Part shown: positions 11,514 through 22,436 of the stretch, piece by piece
How the letters are laid out: each line of letters opens with the position of its first letter
Numbering within the stretch: position 1 is the first letter of the stretch
Assembly (NCBI RefSeq): GCF_018446385.1
Contig: NC_056001.1
Coordinates: 109,532,436 to 109,596,435, forward strand
Reading direction: 5' to 3'
Length of the DNA: 64,000 bases
DNA from: Zingiber officinale
Lineage: Eukaryota; Streptophyta; Magnoliopsida; Zingiberales; Zingiberaceae
Notes under the pieces: model-generated
What the model was told of the DNA's origin: nothing
The model's database searches: none
The model's input: only the letters and a program-made list of their open reading frames with translations
Translations under genes and position numbers: made by a program

Positions 11514-11955
11514 ACAGAATTGTTATGCTACGAACTTTTGGCTACGGAACGTTGCGGATTGCCTTCATGGCAAATCCGCTGAAAGCCTCTCGCCGCGCCC
11601 TCCCTCCCCGCGACGGTCTCCCTCGCCTCACTGAACCTCCCTCCCTTGCCGCGACGGTCTACCTTGTTGCACCGAGCCTCCCTCCCTTGCCTCTCTTGCC
11701 ACGATGATCTCCCTCGCCGCATAGAGCCTCACCGAGCCTCCCTCCCTTGCTGCGACGAAGTTAGGTTTTCCCTACTGCGCCCTCCCTTGCCGCGACGAAA
11801 CTAGGTTTTCCACATGCATCCCTTCGTTGCTGCACTAAGCTAGGCTTTCCCTCACTCACCGATCCGGCGTTCCTGTCGACAAGTTGTCTCCCTCGTCGCC
11901 ACGAAGGCAGTCCGCAGCGTTCCGTAGCCAAAAGTTCGTAGCAGAACAATTTTGT
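11514..11955 (+). mobile_element. Microsatellite-bounded C-rich element, copy 2
   Basis: It has the same inverted ends as copy 1 (left ACAGAATTGTTATGCTACG, right complement ending near 11955). The flanks are short TA runs, on the left shared with the solo LTR insertion and on the right only about 8 bp long. The interior has the same C-rich modules but is about 60 bp shorter near the left end. Confidence 0.75.
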
Positions 11956-11963
11956 ATATATAT

Positions 11964-12476
11964 ACAGAATTGTTATGCTACGAACTTTTGGCTACGGAAC
12001 GTTGCGGACTGTCTTCGTAGCAAAATCGCGTCAATTTTTTTTTATTAAATATAACTTTTTCTCAATCCTTGTCATTCTCCCTCACGTCATTCTCCTCGCT
12101 GAAAGCCTCTCGCCGCACCCTCCCTCCCAGTGACTGTCTCCCTCGCTGCACTGAACCTCCCTCCCTTGTCGCGACGATCTCACTCGCTGCACCGAGCCTC
12201 CCTCCCTTGCCTCTCTAGCCGCGACGACCTCCCTTGCCACACAGAGCCTCACCGAGCCTCCCTCCCTTGTTGCGACGAAGTTAGGTTTTCCCTGCTGCGC
12301 CCTCCCTTGCCGCGATGAAACTAGGTTTTCCACGTGTGTCCCTCCGTTGTCGCACCAAGCTAGGATTTCCCTCGCTCACCGATCCGTCGTTCCTGTCGAC
12401 AAGTTGGTCTCCCTCGTCGCCATGAAGGCAATCCGTAGCGTTCCGTAGCCAAAAGTCCGTAGCATAACAATTCTGT
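11964..12476 (+). mobile_element. Microsatellite-bounded C-rich element, copy 3
   Basis: This is a complete copy with both inverted ends. It starts ACAGAATTGTTATGC only a few TA steps after copy 2, and ends ACAATTCTGT before TATATATATAT. The internal order is the same as copy 1, including the poly-T stretch after the left end. Confidence 0.78.
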
Positions 12477-12487
12477 ATATATATATC

Positions 12488-12791
12488 CGCGACAGTCTAC
12501 CTCGCTGCACCGAGCCTCCCTTCCTTGCCTCTCTTGCCACGACGGTCTCCCTCGCCGTATATAGCCTCACCGAGCCTCCCTCCCTTGCTGCGACGAAGTT
12601 AGGTTTTACCTGCTGCGCCCTCCCTCGCCGCGACAAAACTAGGTTTTCCACATGTGTCCCTTCTTTGCCGCACCAAGCTAGGTTTTCCCTCGCTCGCTGA
12701 TCCATCGTTCCTGTCAACAAGTTGGTCTCCCTCGTCGCCATGAAGGCAGTCCGCAGCGTTCCGTAGCCAAAAGTCCGTAGCATAACAATTT

Positions 12792-12794
<3 letters not shown>
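12488..12794 (+). mobile_element. C-rich element, copy 4, left end missing
   Basis: It begins directly after a TA run, inside the C-rich repeat (CCGCGACAGTCTACCTCGC), and keeps the right inverted end (GTAGCCAAAAGTCCGTAG). The left TIR is absent. The right flank is a (TG)(TA)n run up to 12837. Confidence 0.7.
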
Positions 12795-12837
<43 letters not shown>

Positions 12838-12841
<4 letters not shown>

Positions 12842-13850
12842 GAATTGTTATGCTACTGACTTTTGGCTACGGAACACTGCGGACTGTCTTCATGGCAAAT
12901 CCGCGTCAATTTTTTTTTTTTATTAAATATAACTTTTTCTCAATCCTTGTCATACTCCCTCACGTCATTCTCCTCGCAGAAAGCCTCTCGCCGCGCCCTC
13001 CCTCCCCGCGATGGTCTCCCTCGCCGCACCGAGCCTCCCTCCCTTGCCGCGACGGTCTCCCTTGCCACACCCGTGCGTCCCTCCGTTGCCGTGATGGTCT
13101 CCCACGCCGCCCCGTGCATCCCTACGTTGCCACGACCAAGCTAGGGTTTCTCATTATGTTATTTGCCTTGTCCTACTTGCTCTCTCTCTCTACTCGCTGT
13201 GCCCTCCCTCGCCGTGACGGTCTCCCTCATCGCTAGGGATGTAAATGAACCAAGCCGCTCGTGAGCTATTCGAAGCTCGATTCGATAAAAGCTCGTTTAA
13301 TGAGGCTCGTTAAGATAAACAAACCAAGCTCAAGCTTCACAATACTCGGCTCGTTAGTTCTTGAACACGTTCGTTAAGCTCATGAATCAACTTTTAAATT
13401 AAAAAAATAATCTTTTTGATATTAAATTTATAGATTTTACACTCTACTTATGAAAAATATAGACAAATATATTAAATTTATTTATTAGAATAAAAGTATA
13501 AATTTTAATAAGAATATTAAAATTTTCTATAAATATATAATTTAATTTTTTTTATGAATATTTAATTTATAATTATACTTATTAAGCTCGTTTAGGCTCG
13601 ATAAAAGCTTGAATAAGCTCGTGAGCCATGAATATATTCGTTAAATAAAGCTCGAGCTCAGCTCGATTATAAACGATCCAAGCTCAAACTTTCAAGAGTT
13701 CGGCTCGGCTTGGCTCGATTACACTCCTACTCGTCACACTGAGCCTCCTCTCTTACCGCGACGAAGTTAGGTTTTCCTCATTACGCCCTCCCTCGCCACA
13801 ACGAAGCTTGCCACGACGAAGCTAGGTTTTCTCATTGTCCAACTTGCTCT
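12838..13850 (+). mobile_element. C-rich element, copy 5, split by a hAT-type MITE
   Basis: The left inverted end lies at 12838-12890. The C-rich repeat runs to 13233, is interrupted by the MITE at 13234-13729, and resumes at about 13738 (CGCGACGAAGTTAGG). No right inverted end is seen. Instead the sequence continues into about 150 bp (13838-13982) that also follows copy 6 in inverse orientation. Copies 5 and 6 therefore represent a different, perhaps longer, form. Confidence 0.65.
13234..13729. mobile_element. GCTCG-rich hAT-type MITE, copy 1
   Basis: The ends are TAGGGATGTAAATGAACC and GATTACACTCCTA. The interior is full of AGCTCG/CGAGCT. The 8-bp flanks are CTCATCGC (13226-13233) and CTCGTCAC (13730-13737), a 6/8 match, and the C-rich element continues on both sides. 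Two more copies lie at 24893 and 36920. There is no coding capacity. Confidence 0.75.
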
Positions 13851-13982
13851 CTCTATAGATTTCAGATGTCATGAATTTCATAGATGGAATTTTGTAACTT
13901 TATTTTTTTGGATACATAGGAGCAACAGAATGAGAAATTGCCAATGGAGATCTCTCTGTTTGACTTTTTTTCCCTAAACTTT
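13838..13982. repeat. Block shared in inverse orientation with 21753-21900
   Basis: The block runs from the segment near CCAACTTGCTCTCTCTATAG to TTTGACTTTTTTTCC. It is the reverse complement, with few differences, of 21753-21900. It holds a possible leader-like motif (TTTCAGATGTCATGAATTTC) but no long frame. It may be part of the long form of the C-rich element or a host sequence picked up by it. The rest to 14644 shows nothing recognisable. Confidence 0.6.
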
Positions 13983-14644
13983 GTTAGTTTGTAGGATGTG
14001 GGAGTTACTGAAGAATGTCGCGTCTAATGCTGCATCAGTTATTTTTTTAGGTTACAGACTTTCACAGGTATAAGATCTTCCAATCTTATTCAGTAATCAT
14101 CCATTTGCAAAAAACGTTTGAGCCCTAAACTCATGATTTATTTCTAAATGACAGATCAGATAACACAAAAGAACTTTACTTGATTCACTCTTGTTGTGGT
14201 CTGATCCACTACATATTCCAATAAGCAAACAATAACTTTCCTTCATCCTTGAATAGACCACATATATAATGATCCAGATGATTGAGGATTACCTTAGAGG
14301 TTTTGGCAGCCGGTGTAAAATGTATAAATCAAAAAAATTGGGAGTAACATGACTAGATAATGATGAGTTATCATGTTTGTTAACTTTCTATTTGTAGCTG
14401 TAAATCCATCCTACTGATAGAACTCTGATGATATTTTACATATAGTTGATGTTGTATCACTAGCCAAAGCGACAATGGCAAGAGTTCACCAAAACTTGGC
14501 AACAGCAGTGGCATACAATATAGTCGCCATCCCATTGCTATAGGCATTTTGCTCCCAAAATCTGATTTTGTCATGACACCTTCTCTTTCTGGTAAGTCAT
14601 GTTCATAGATTAAATACTACTCCAGGATCTATCAAAATCATAAG

Positions 14645-15874
14645 TGATCCTGTCCGAAAGCTGAGTCGGACGGAGGCTGGTCGCGGTGGCCTGGTTATTG
14701 ACGGAAAGTCGTAGGTGATTCGGCTCCCACGGGTGGCTGACGCTGCTGCAGGACCCTGCGCACACTCATACAATCCCCCCTTCACGTTAGAGACCAAAAC
14801 CCAGGGAAAAAGTCCCCGGATCAGGCCCTCCGACGCTCAAGTCTGGTCCTTTTTCCCCAGAAAAAGTAGAGAGAGACCGAAAAAATGACTGAAAGCGAAA
14901 AGTTGTGGAAAAAAGTGATCCGAGAGAGCGTACCTTTCTTCGCGTACGAAGAAGCCTCCCCTTTTTATGCCCTTCTCCCTTCTAGAACCTGCCAGCCTGT
15001 CAGAAAGCATTAGACGCTGGGCTTTGTCGCGTAGTCCCGGACACCTGTCGCGCTGCCATTGGTTATGAAAGCATCTTCTCGTTTAGGAACCTCCGCCTTT
15101 ACACATGGGTTTTGTCTTGTAGTGAAGGACATCTGTCGCGTTGCCATCGGTTGTGAAAGCATCTTCTCGTTTAGGAACCTCCGCCTTTATACCTGGGTTT
15201 TGTCTTGTAGTGAAGGACATCTCTTGACGGACAATCGTGATTCTCCGACCCTCGCACTGCTTTGCTCATCTGATCTATTGTGACCTGCCCCTGCCTCACA
15301 TCCTTCGATCGGCTCTAGCTTCTAAGTGTTACCGGCCCGTCGGGCTGACTCCGAACGGCTCCGTCGATCCCGGTCTATGATCTGTGGCTTGCATTTCCCA
15401 GCCTTCGAATTGCAGACCTGCCGACCTGATTCGTCTCTACACAGCTCTGCTACTTCCGACCTGTGCCTTGTGACTTACACTCCCGGGCCTTCGAATCGCA
15501 GACCTGCCGACCTGATTCGTCTCTACACAGCTCTGCTACTTCCGACCTGTGCCTTGTGACTTGCACTCCCGGGCCTTCGAATCGCAGACCTGCCGACCTG
15601 ATTCGTCTCTACACAGCTCTGCTACTTCTGACCTGTGCCTTGTGTTCTGCCTGTCATCTTCCTTTGTCTTTCAACGGCTTCGCCCCCTTGATCGATCAGT
15701 TTGCCTGATCTCTGTCTACCCCCTATGCTTGCCTTTGATTGCCTAGTCAGCTTCACTATTGACCGCCAAGTCACCTTGACTATTGACTGTCACATGCTCT
15801 TGACTTTTGACCGCTATATGGCCTTGACCCTTCTCCCCTTTCCTTCGAGGGCCCCTCCATCACCAACCGTATCA
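14645..15874 (-). mobile_element. Solo LTR (1,230 bp), target duplication ATAAG
   Basis: The plus-strand ends are TGATCCTGTCCGAAAGC and CACCAACCGTATCA. ATAAG lies at both 14640-14644 and 15875-15879, an exact 5-bp duplication. It belongs to the same broad LTR group as 10506-11499, since the terminal CTCAGCTTTCGGACAGGATC (minus strand) matches the end of the LTR at 19728. It contains two internal tandem repeats. No internal retroelement sequence adjoins. Confidence 0.87.
15389..15640. repeat. 86-bp tandem repeat, three copies, inside the solo LTR
   Basis: GACCTGCCGACCTGATTCG recurs at 15415, 15501 and 15587, exactly 86 bp apart. The units are nearly identical. An 88-bp unit is also repeated twice at about 15060-15230 (GCATCTTCTCGTTTAGGAAC at 15071 and 15159). 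Confidence 0.85.
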
Positions 15875-15879
15875 ATAAG

Positions 15880-17222
15880 CGATGTCAATTTTCTTTTTAA
15901 AAATAATATTACAGGGGGATTGATGGCATTGAGCTCAATTTTCGTCGTTAGCAACTCATTGCTGCTGCAGCTTTATGGATCATCCTCAAAGAAAGATAAT
16001 TGCTAAAGAGGAAATGTCAGAAATATTCTTCTCAGTGAACATAATAGTTATAACATATTTTTGTTTGGGTCCAATCATAGAGGATATCTAACGGAGTTGC
16101 TGAGTACATAGGTTGTGGGTGATTGATTGGTCGGGTTGTATAAGAATCAACTTATAACATTATAAGCTATAGTGTTCAAAGTATCTGTTGTAATTCATTT
16201 ATGTAATAAGTTGACTTTCATTTATGTAATTTTCTATCAAATAAATTTGGTTCCTCTTATTGAAGTACATTTATTTGTTTATGTTATCAAGCAAACAAAG
16301 AAATTCATTAAAAACATAACACATATTATACAGAATACAGACTCTGAAAAGATGCCTTTACAATTTACCACAACCATTAATAAATTCATTTGAGATAAAC
16401 AATTCTTATAAAACATAAAATCGCTTATAAAACATAAAGTCGCTTTGTAAATTCCATTTTGTGAATATAGCATAACATTCATCCATGCATTGAGAGTATT
16501 GTCACGATAGAACCAGGAGCTAGAGCAATATTGGCATAACGCAACACATGCCAAACTCACAAGAAGGATAGACCGATGCTTATATTCTTTCCAGCCTTGT
16601 CTGAAAGCATCAAACATTGTTCCAACTGCATAGTATTTGAATATTAGATATTCAAATGTTTTAACACATCAAAATAAAACAAAGTTGATAAAATCTCATA
16701 CCGCATGCAAGTTTTAAGTAAGCCACTGAATTATATTTGGACAACAAAATGCTAAAAAGTGAAACATCAGCTATCTACAAAATTTAAAAGAGCAAGTTAG
16801 AAATTATATTTGCATTACTATACTAGCTTAATAAAAGTAAGATGAAATATACTTTCCAATTGTGCAAACAAAGGAAATAGATGAATACCGACCATTGATA
16901 ATTACAAACATCCTAGCGCATGTTGTTAGAATCTGCAACAATAAAGATGATTATTAACTTCATTTTCTCAATGAACCACTATAATTTAATAAAATGAAAC
17001 TTTGATAGTACCAGTTATAGTTGTCAAATTTGTTTCATATGTGTCGTCAATGCTATTATGATGATTATCTTCAATTGATTTGACAAATAATATAGCGTCA
17101 TATTTATAAAATATAATAAAATAAATTTGAGTTTGCAAGTAAAATTATAATAGAAATGTAGAATTAATCGAGAGATACCGTTGTTGTAAAATTGGACAGT
17201 TGCGCTTGTCATGTGACACACC
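15880..17222. other. AT-rich, no gene recognised
   Basis: The sequence is A/T-rich, with short frames of biased composition only. A minus-strand frame of 112 codons at 16279-16617 has hydrophobic stretches but no family resemblance. The right part is probably the 3' flank of the FRS-like gene. Confidence 0.3.
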
Positions 17223-20200
17223 TCAATGTCCGCATCCACGACATATCCTAGACTTTGAGGTTGACTTCTTCTTTGATGATTTCAATCTCTTCCCATATCC
17301 CTTTATTCTTACTGGAGAAGGATCAATAATACAAAGACTCTCATCCATGTATCTCTTCCTTTGATTTCCATCATCGCATGTTCTGCAAATGTTTATCTCT
17401 TGAATTTTGTTGTAAATACAATCAAATTGTTTATCCAAGAAATTTATCCCCTCATCAGTGAAAGATGCATCATCAATTAATATTGAAGTTTTATATGATA
17501 ACTTCGAGCGTCTCGACATCAAAAATCTTTTTGGATCTGGATCATCGATGGAATTTCTCCCCCAAAGCATATATTGCTCCAACCTTTGCATCTCTTATCC
17601 ATCATTTGATTATATACATATCAGGCAAATGAAACACTTGGTTGACACAAAAAAAAAACTAACATATGCTTGCATGAAATGCCCTCAAACTCAAATTTCG
17701 TACAGCTACACGATATGAAATCCCTCTGTTTGTTATGCGTGAGCACCCTTGGTTGGGAAGAATAACAACTTTGAAATTTCATCACATGGTAAATCACTGA
17801 ATCAACTCCTGTAAATGCCTGTTGCACATAATAACCATGGCTCTCGCTTAGTTCACTTTGAAACTCTAGCAATTTCTTTTCCGTGTATAGCTTAACCATT
17901 TGAGTTTCCATTGGGCAGTTTGTCTTAATCCTTGGATTCTCATTCATATCAATATGATCTGCAACTAACTCATTATGTCTTTGGTGTCTCAGTGCCCTAT
18001 TGAAACGAGTGATAAAATCCATCAATGAGTTCTTATTTGAGATATACCTTTTGAAAAATGAATGTGAGCTTTCAGATCTCTGACTACTTGACATTCCAGC
18101 ACAAAATACACGCCTAAAATATACTGGTACCCACTTGTGTCGCAATTTATACATCGACTATAACCAATTATTTTTCTCCAAGTTAGCACACTTGATAACA
18201 TTTTCCCATGACTTCTCAAAATCATCAAGTGTTGTAGAATTTGTAATGACATTCTTTATACTTTGATAATGGTTTTGAAAAGTCAAAGGGTCTAATTTAT
18301 CTGGAAATTTATTCAGTATGTGCCATAAGCAATATTGATGCACTGTTTGAGGGAAAACTTGTGCAATGACTTTCGTCATAGCATGATCCTGATCAGTAAT
18401 GATAACATTTGGTGGACCTTTAGGCATAACTTCTATTAACTTCTTAAGCACCCAAACAAAAGACTCAGTTTTTCATCACTTAGAAACCCACAAATCAAAA
18501 ATAATTGTCTGATGATGATGATTAACTCCTACAAATGATGTCAAAATTAAGCTATATTTGTTGGTGGTATATGTTGTATCAAATACAACTACATCACTAA
18601 ATACACTGTATGCCCTCCTTGATACATGATCAACCCAAAAATACCTACTAAATTTGTTATCTGAATCAATCTCGTAATCAAAGAAAAAAGATGAATTCTT
18701 CTCTTGCTCAGATGTAAATAACTCGATTAGTGTTTCAGCATCGATACCCTTTTGTTCATCCCTTTGGGTTTTCTCAAAGTTTCTAATATCCGTTTATGTG
18801 CAACCTACCCCCTCAGGCCCTCAATATTCTATCTCTAATAATTGTTGATCCGGTAGTAAGAAGGGGCCCTCGCCTCGAGTGAGGGCGATGACACGTGGGA
18901 GGTCAAAGTCAATGGTCAACGATCAACGCAGTGAGTATCTAGCCGAGCGGACGTATATGTGTCCGATTCTGCATTACAGCTCGGTCTGAGGCCGAGTTTC
19001 CGATGCTCAGAAGACTCAAGCTTGACTCTAGAAGGAAGGAATGAGGGCCGAGCGTCTCCCCCGCTCGGCCGAACGGGGAACGCAACCTCGGCTCGACAGA
19101 CATGGCTTCTTCGCTCGGCGAGACGGAGCCGGGACAATTGGATAATCGGCCAAGCGAACATCACGCTCGGCCCGGCCATGATAACAGCTACGACTCGACC
19201 GACTGAGCGGCTACCCCGCTCAACCCGATAGCAGACAAAAGAAGCAGCTGGGAATATCTTCCTAGGGATTAATGTCGCCGGCAGGCTGCGTGACGAACAG
19301 CATAATCAGACAGAGAATCGTACGGTGGAAGTTTCCACTATCATGTCAGAGATATGCTTGGGCCATTGAGGTATGACGTCAAACACGCTTTTCTGACACA
19401 TCCATTACAAGTATGCTTTGAGGAACGTGCATGCCTCGGGGAGCGTGTGCACGCCTTCGGGGAGCCCTATATAAGGACCCCCAGAATTCGACGGAGGTAT
19501 GCTCACTTCTTAACGGTAGTTACAGTTCTCGTTTCCTCTTCACCCTACTTCTTTCCGTCGAAGATCTTACTTGTGTGTCGGAGGGCCATCGTCGGGAAAC
19601 CCCTCCCCGGCTCGGCGTTGTGCTTGCAGGTCCACGTCGGCGGGAGATCTACACCTGCAGGGTCTTCGACCAGTCAACAGGAGTGCCACATCCCCAACGT
19701 CCATCGACTCAGCTTTCGGACAGGAACAATATATCGCATTTATTGACAAGTTGGTACATTAGCCTCTGAAAATTGTTTAGTTAATGTTTTCTTTGCTGTC
19801 GAAACATTACGATGTGAGCGTAGTAAATGCACTTTTGATGGAGTCGAGAGTGAATGATTATGGATTTCTATGAAGTTACTGATAATCCAATTAGGTCCGG
19901 TCTGTTTCTTAACAAGTGCAATATTTGACTTACAACTCGTTCTAACTGTGTCACGTGCTCTTTCCTTTGTCAGTTGATCAGTTTTTGCATGTTTAGCATT
20001 CCGCATTAGATCAGTATGCCCTTCTTTAAAACATACAATTTGTTTCTACACCACTTCATTTGTCATCTTATTTTTCTTGCTCATGTTTATCCTTGAACTA
20101 AATCTAGCTTCTTATGCATATTGGTTATAGAACGAATATGCCTCCTCTAGTGATGAGAATTCTATTCCAATTTTTGGCTTTCGATCATCTACAACTTGTG

Positions 20201-20237
20201 AAATATATTCCTGATCATCAACTCTATTTTCTTCCAT
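17223..20237 (-). pseudogene. FAR1/FRS-like gene (MULE-transposase-derived), broken and split by an LTR
   Basis: FAR1/FHY3-type proteins are transcription factors descended from Mutator transposases. Reading on the minus strand from ATG 20237 (MEENRVDDQEY), the FAR1 DNA-binding region follows (EFSSLEEAYSFYNQYA, KQIVCFKEGH, then NFIEIHNHSLSTPSKVHLLRSHRNVSTAKK). After the LTR at 18846-19728 it resumes with QQLLEIEY. The transposase core follows (VVFDTTYTTNKYSLILTSFV; ITDQDHAMTKVIAQVFP; HQYCLWHILNKFP), then a SWIM zinc finger (SCSCTKFEFEGISCKHMLVF). It ends with a basic tail and CRGCGH at 17223. In-frame stops occur in the FAR1 region (after YNQYA and after NEVV), near the LTR junction (after LLEIEY and after GVGCT) and in the core (after DLWVSK), and the frame shifts several times, so it is dead. 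It could be a host FRS gene or a MULE transposase; the domain order favours FRS. Confidence 0.8.
18846..19728 (+). mobile_element. LTR inserted in the FRS-like gene
   Basis: It starts TGATCCGGTAGTAAG and ends GCTTTCGGACAGGAACA. The signals in order are CCCTATATAAGGACCCCC (promoter box, about 19465), CGACGGAGGTATG and CCCCTCCCCGGCTCGGC. The same group occurs at 10506-11499 and 14645-15874 in the other orientation. The FRS-like reading frame continues on both sides (THR-CYS-GLN to the right, QQLLEIEY to the left). The target duplication is not clean, so the right boundary is uncertain by about 20 bp. No internal retroelement region was seen: a solo LTR fossil. Confidence 0.75.
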
Positions 20238-21047
20238 TTCTAAGGAATGTCACATTATATTTGAGAACAAATAAGTAGACAAATCAATAAAAACTACAAC
20301 TTATTTCAATTTAAACTCAAAATTTCAAGTAATTTGATAGATACACTAAACCCTAAACTTGGTCGATAGAAAAAATGTCCAAATCAGATTACCAACTATA
20401 TCATGAGAGAATAAAACCATGGCAACTATAAAAATTATTGGATATAATATGACAAATCCATGCAACTATAGTCATTCTAATACAAATTTTAGGTGTGTGG
20501 ATGCAACTATGATAAATTTGTTAATGATTCTGTATGTCTATATTACCATTTACCTATAGGAGTTGTCAAATGATTAAGATTTCTGACTCGCTTCAAAAAA
20601 TTTGAAAACCAAAATAAAATTTTAGTACTTTTTTCTTAAAAAAATAAAATAAAATTTGAAGATACTTTAATTGACTAGGATGGATAATGAATCTCTTGTG
20701 TGAAGAACTTCAATCAGTAATTTTGAAATTACTAATAAGTTTACATTAATCAAATTCAAGGGAACCATTTTGCTTAGCTAGATTTAAATGCAACAATGCA
20801 GTAAATACAAGTTCACAATTGCATGAATATCTATTTCTCTCAATCTTCAGTATAGCTAGTTACACAGTACCTTGAGGAAAATCTCAATTATAAATTATGG
20901 TGAGTAAGCTGTAATTTTTGTTTTTTATATATCAAAAGGTGTTACGATTTATGTATTCAGAGATCAAAAAGACCTATTATAACTAGGAATAAGAATATAG
21001 GTAATCTTCAACTAGATTATTAGAGCTTATCATCTCTAACATGGTGC
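20238..21047. other. AT-rich upstream flank of the FRS-like gene
   Basis: It probably includes the former promoter of the FRS-like gene. I see no other gene or repeat that I can name. Confidence 0.3.
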
Positions 21048-21292
21048 ATAAAGAGAGTTCAAAGAGTTGGGCCTGAGACGGATTGGCGGGGGCGCTGGGG
21101 ACGAGCGTATTCACCTTTTGCCACCAATAAAGAGAGTTCAAAGACTTATGTGCTAATCACTATTCCAAAGGTTAGTAGTCGCCCGTGATTTACCTCCTCC
21201 GTGTTGGCCTTGGGACGGATTGGTGCGAGGGGGGGGGGGGGCGCTGGGGACGAACGTATTCACCTTTTGCCACAATAAAGAGAGTTCAAAGA
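21048..21292. mobile_element. Two SINE-like pieces bounded by three exact 18-bp repeats
   Basis: ATAAAGAGAGTTCAAAGA occurs exactly at 21048-21065, 21127-21144 and 21275-21292. Between the first two lies a 61-bp piece and between the last two a 130-bp piece. Both end in GGGGACGARCGTATTCACC then TTTTGCC. The longer one also has GGTTAGTAGTCGCCCGTG and TTACCTCCTCCGTGTTGGCC, which resembles the plant Au SINE family from memory. A poly-G run of 13 lies at about 21229-21241. The flanking repeats fit SINE target duplications. Confidence 0.6.
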
Positions 21293-21752
21293 AGTTCTTC
21301 TTTTATTAGTTTCTTGGATTAAAGTGTCTTTAACCTATTGTAACTACTACACTAGAAATGTGCTATTAGAAAGTTTAAATTTGTACATATTGCTGGTGAA
21401 GTAATTGATGATAAGGAGAATAGCATGCCCTCGGACTGAAACTTTCTGGAGTGCTTTAGGCTGAAAACATAATTACATGTGGTGTTTTTATCACAAGAAG
21501 CTAGCATAATATTGTGTTTTTATAACAATATTACATGTCGTAACTTGCAGATAGATACTAGAAACATTAAAAATCATTATAGAATCTATTCATATTATCT
21601 TGCAACTAATAACTTGTGTTATTTATCATGATAAAACAATTAAAATGCCAAATGTTTAATATGACTAGTTGTTTGAATTAATCCAAGGCATGTTGTCCAA
21701 ATAATATGCTAGTAGATGTTTATCCATAAAATAAAAACGTAATTAAAAAAAG
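21293..21752. other. AT-rich, nothing recognised
   Basis: There is no open frame with family resemblance, no RNA gene and no repeat that I can classify. Confidence 0.3.
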
Positions 21753-22414
21753 TTTGGAAAAAAAGTCAAACAGGGAGATCTTCATGGAAAATTTCTCATT
21801 CAGTTGCTCATATCTATCCAAAAAAAAGATAAAGTTACAAAATTTCATCTATGAAATTCATGACATCTGAAATCTATAGAGAGAGCAAGTTGGACAATGC
21901 AAATGAGAAGGAAATCGACAAAGTATTAACCCACAAAACTTGAGGCGTTGAGGCGAGGGCGACGAGGGAGACCAACTTGTCGACAGGAACGACAGATCGG
22001 TGAGCGAGGGAAAACCTAGCTTGGTGCAGCAACGGAGGGACGCATGTGGAAAACCTAGTTTCGTTGCGGTGAGGGAGGGCGCAGCAAGCAAAACCTAACT
22101 TAGTCGCAGCAAGGGAGGGAGGGTCGGTGAGGCTCTGTGCGGTGAGGGAGACCGTCGCAACAAGAGAGGCAAGGGAGGGAGGCTCGGTGCAGCGAGGGAG
22201 ACCGTCGCGGCAAGGGAGGCAGGTTCGGTGCGACGAGGGAGACCGTCGCGGGGAGGGAGGGCATGACGAGAGGCTTTCGGCAAGGAGAATGACATGAGGA
22301 AGAATGACACAAATTGAGAAAAAATTGTATCTAATAAAAAAATTTGACGCAGATTTACCACAAAGACAGTCCGCAGCATTCCGTAGCCAAAAGTCTGTAG
22401 CATAACAATTATGT
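21753..22414 (-). mobile_element. C-rich microsatellite-bounded element, copy 6 (inverted)
   Basis: The inverted end GTAGCCAAAAGTCTGTAGC lies at 22384-22403, followed by ACAATT and a TA run. To its left is the complement of the C-rich repeat (GCAAGGGAGGGAGGCTCGG modules). To the left of that (21753-21900) is the block shared with 13838-13982. No opposite inverted end was seen. It lies about 8 kb from the main array and in the other orientation. Confidence 0.65.
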
Positions 22415-22436
22415 ATATATATAACACCTAATATTA

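Noticed and set aside
16279-16617. 112-codon minus-strand frame with hydrophobic segments
   Set aside because: AT-rich context, no recognised motif, and no support from a duplicate elsewhere in the window.
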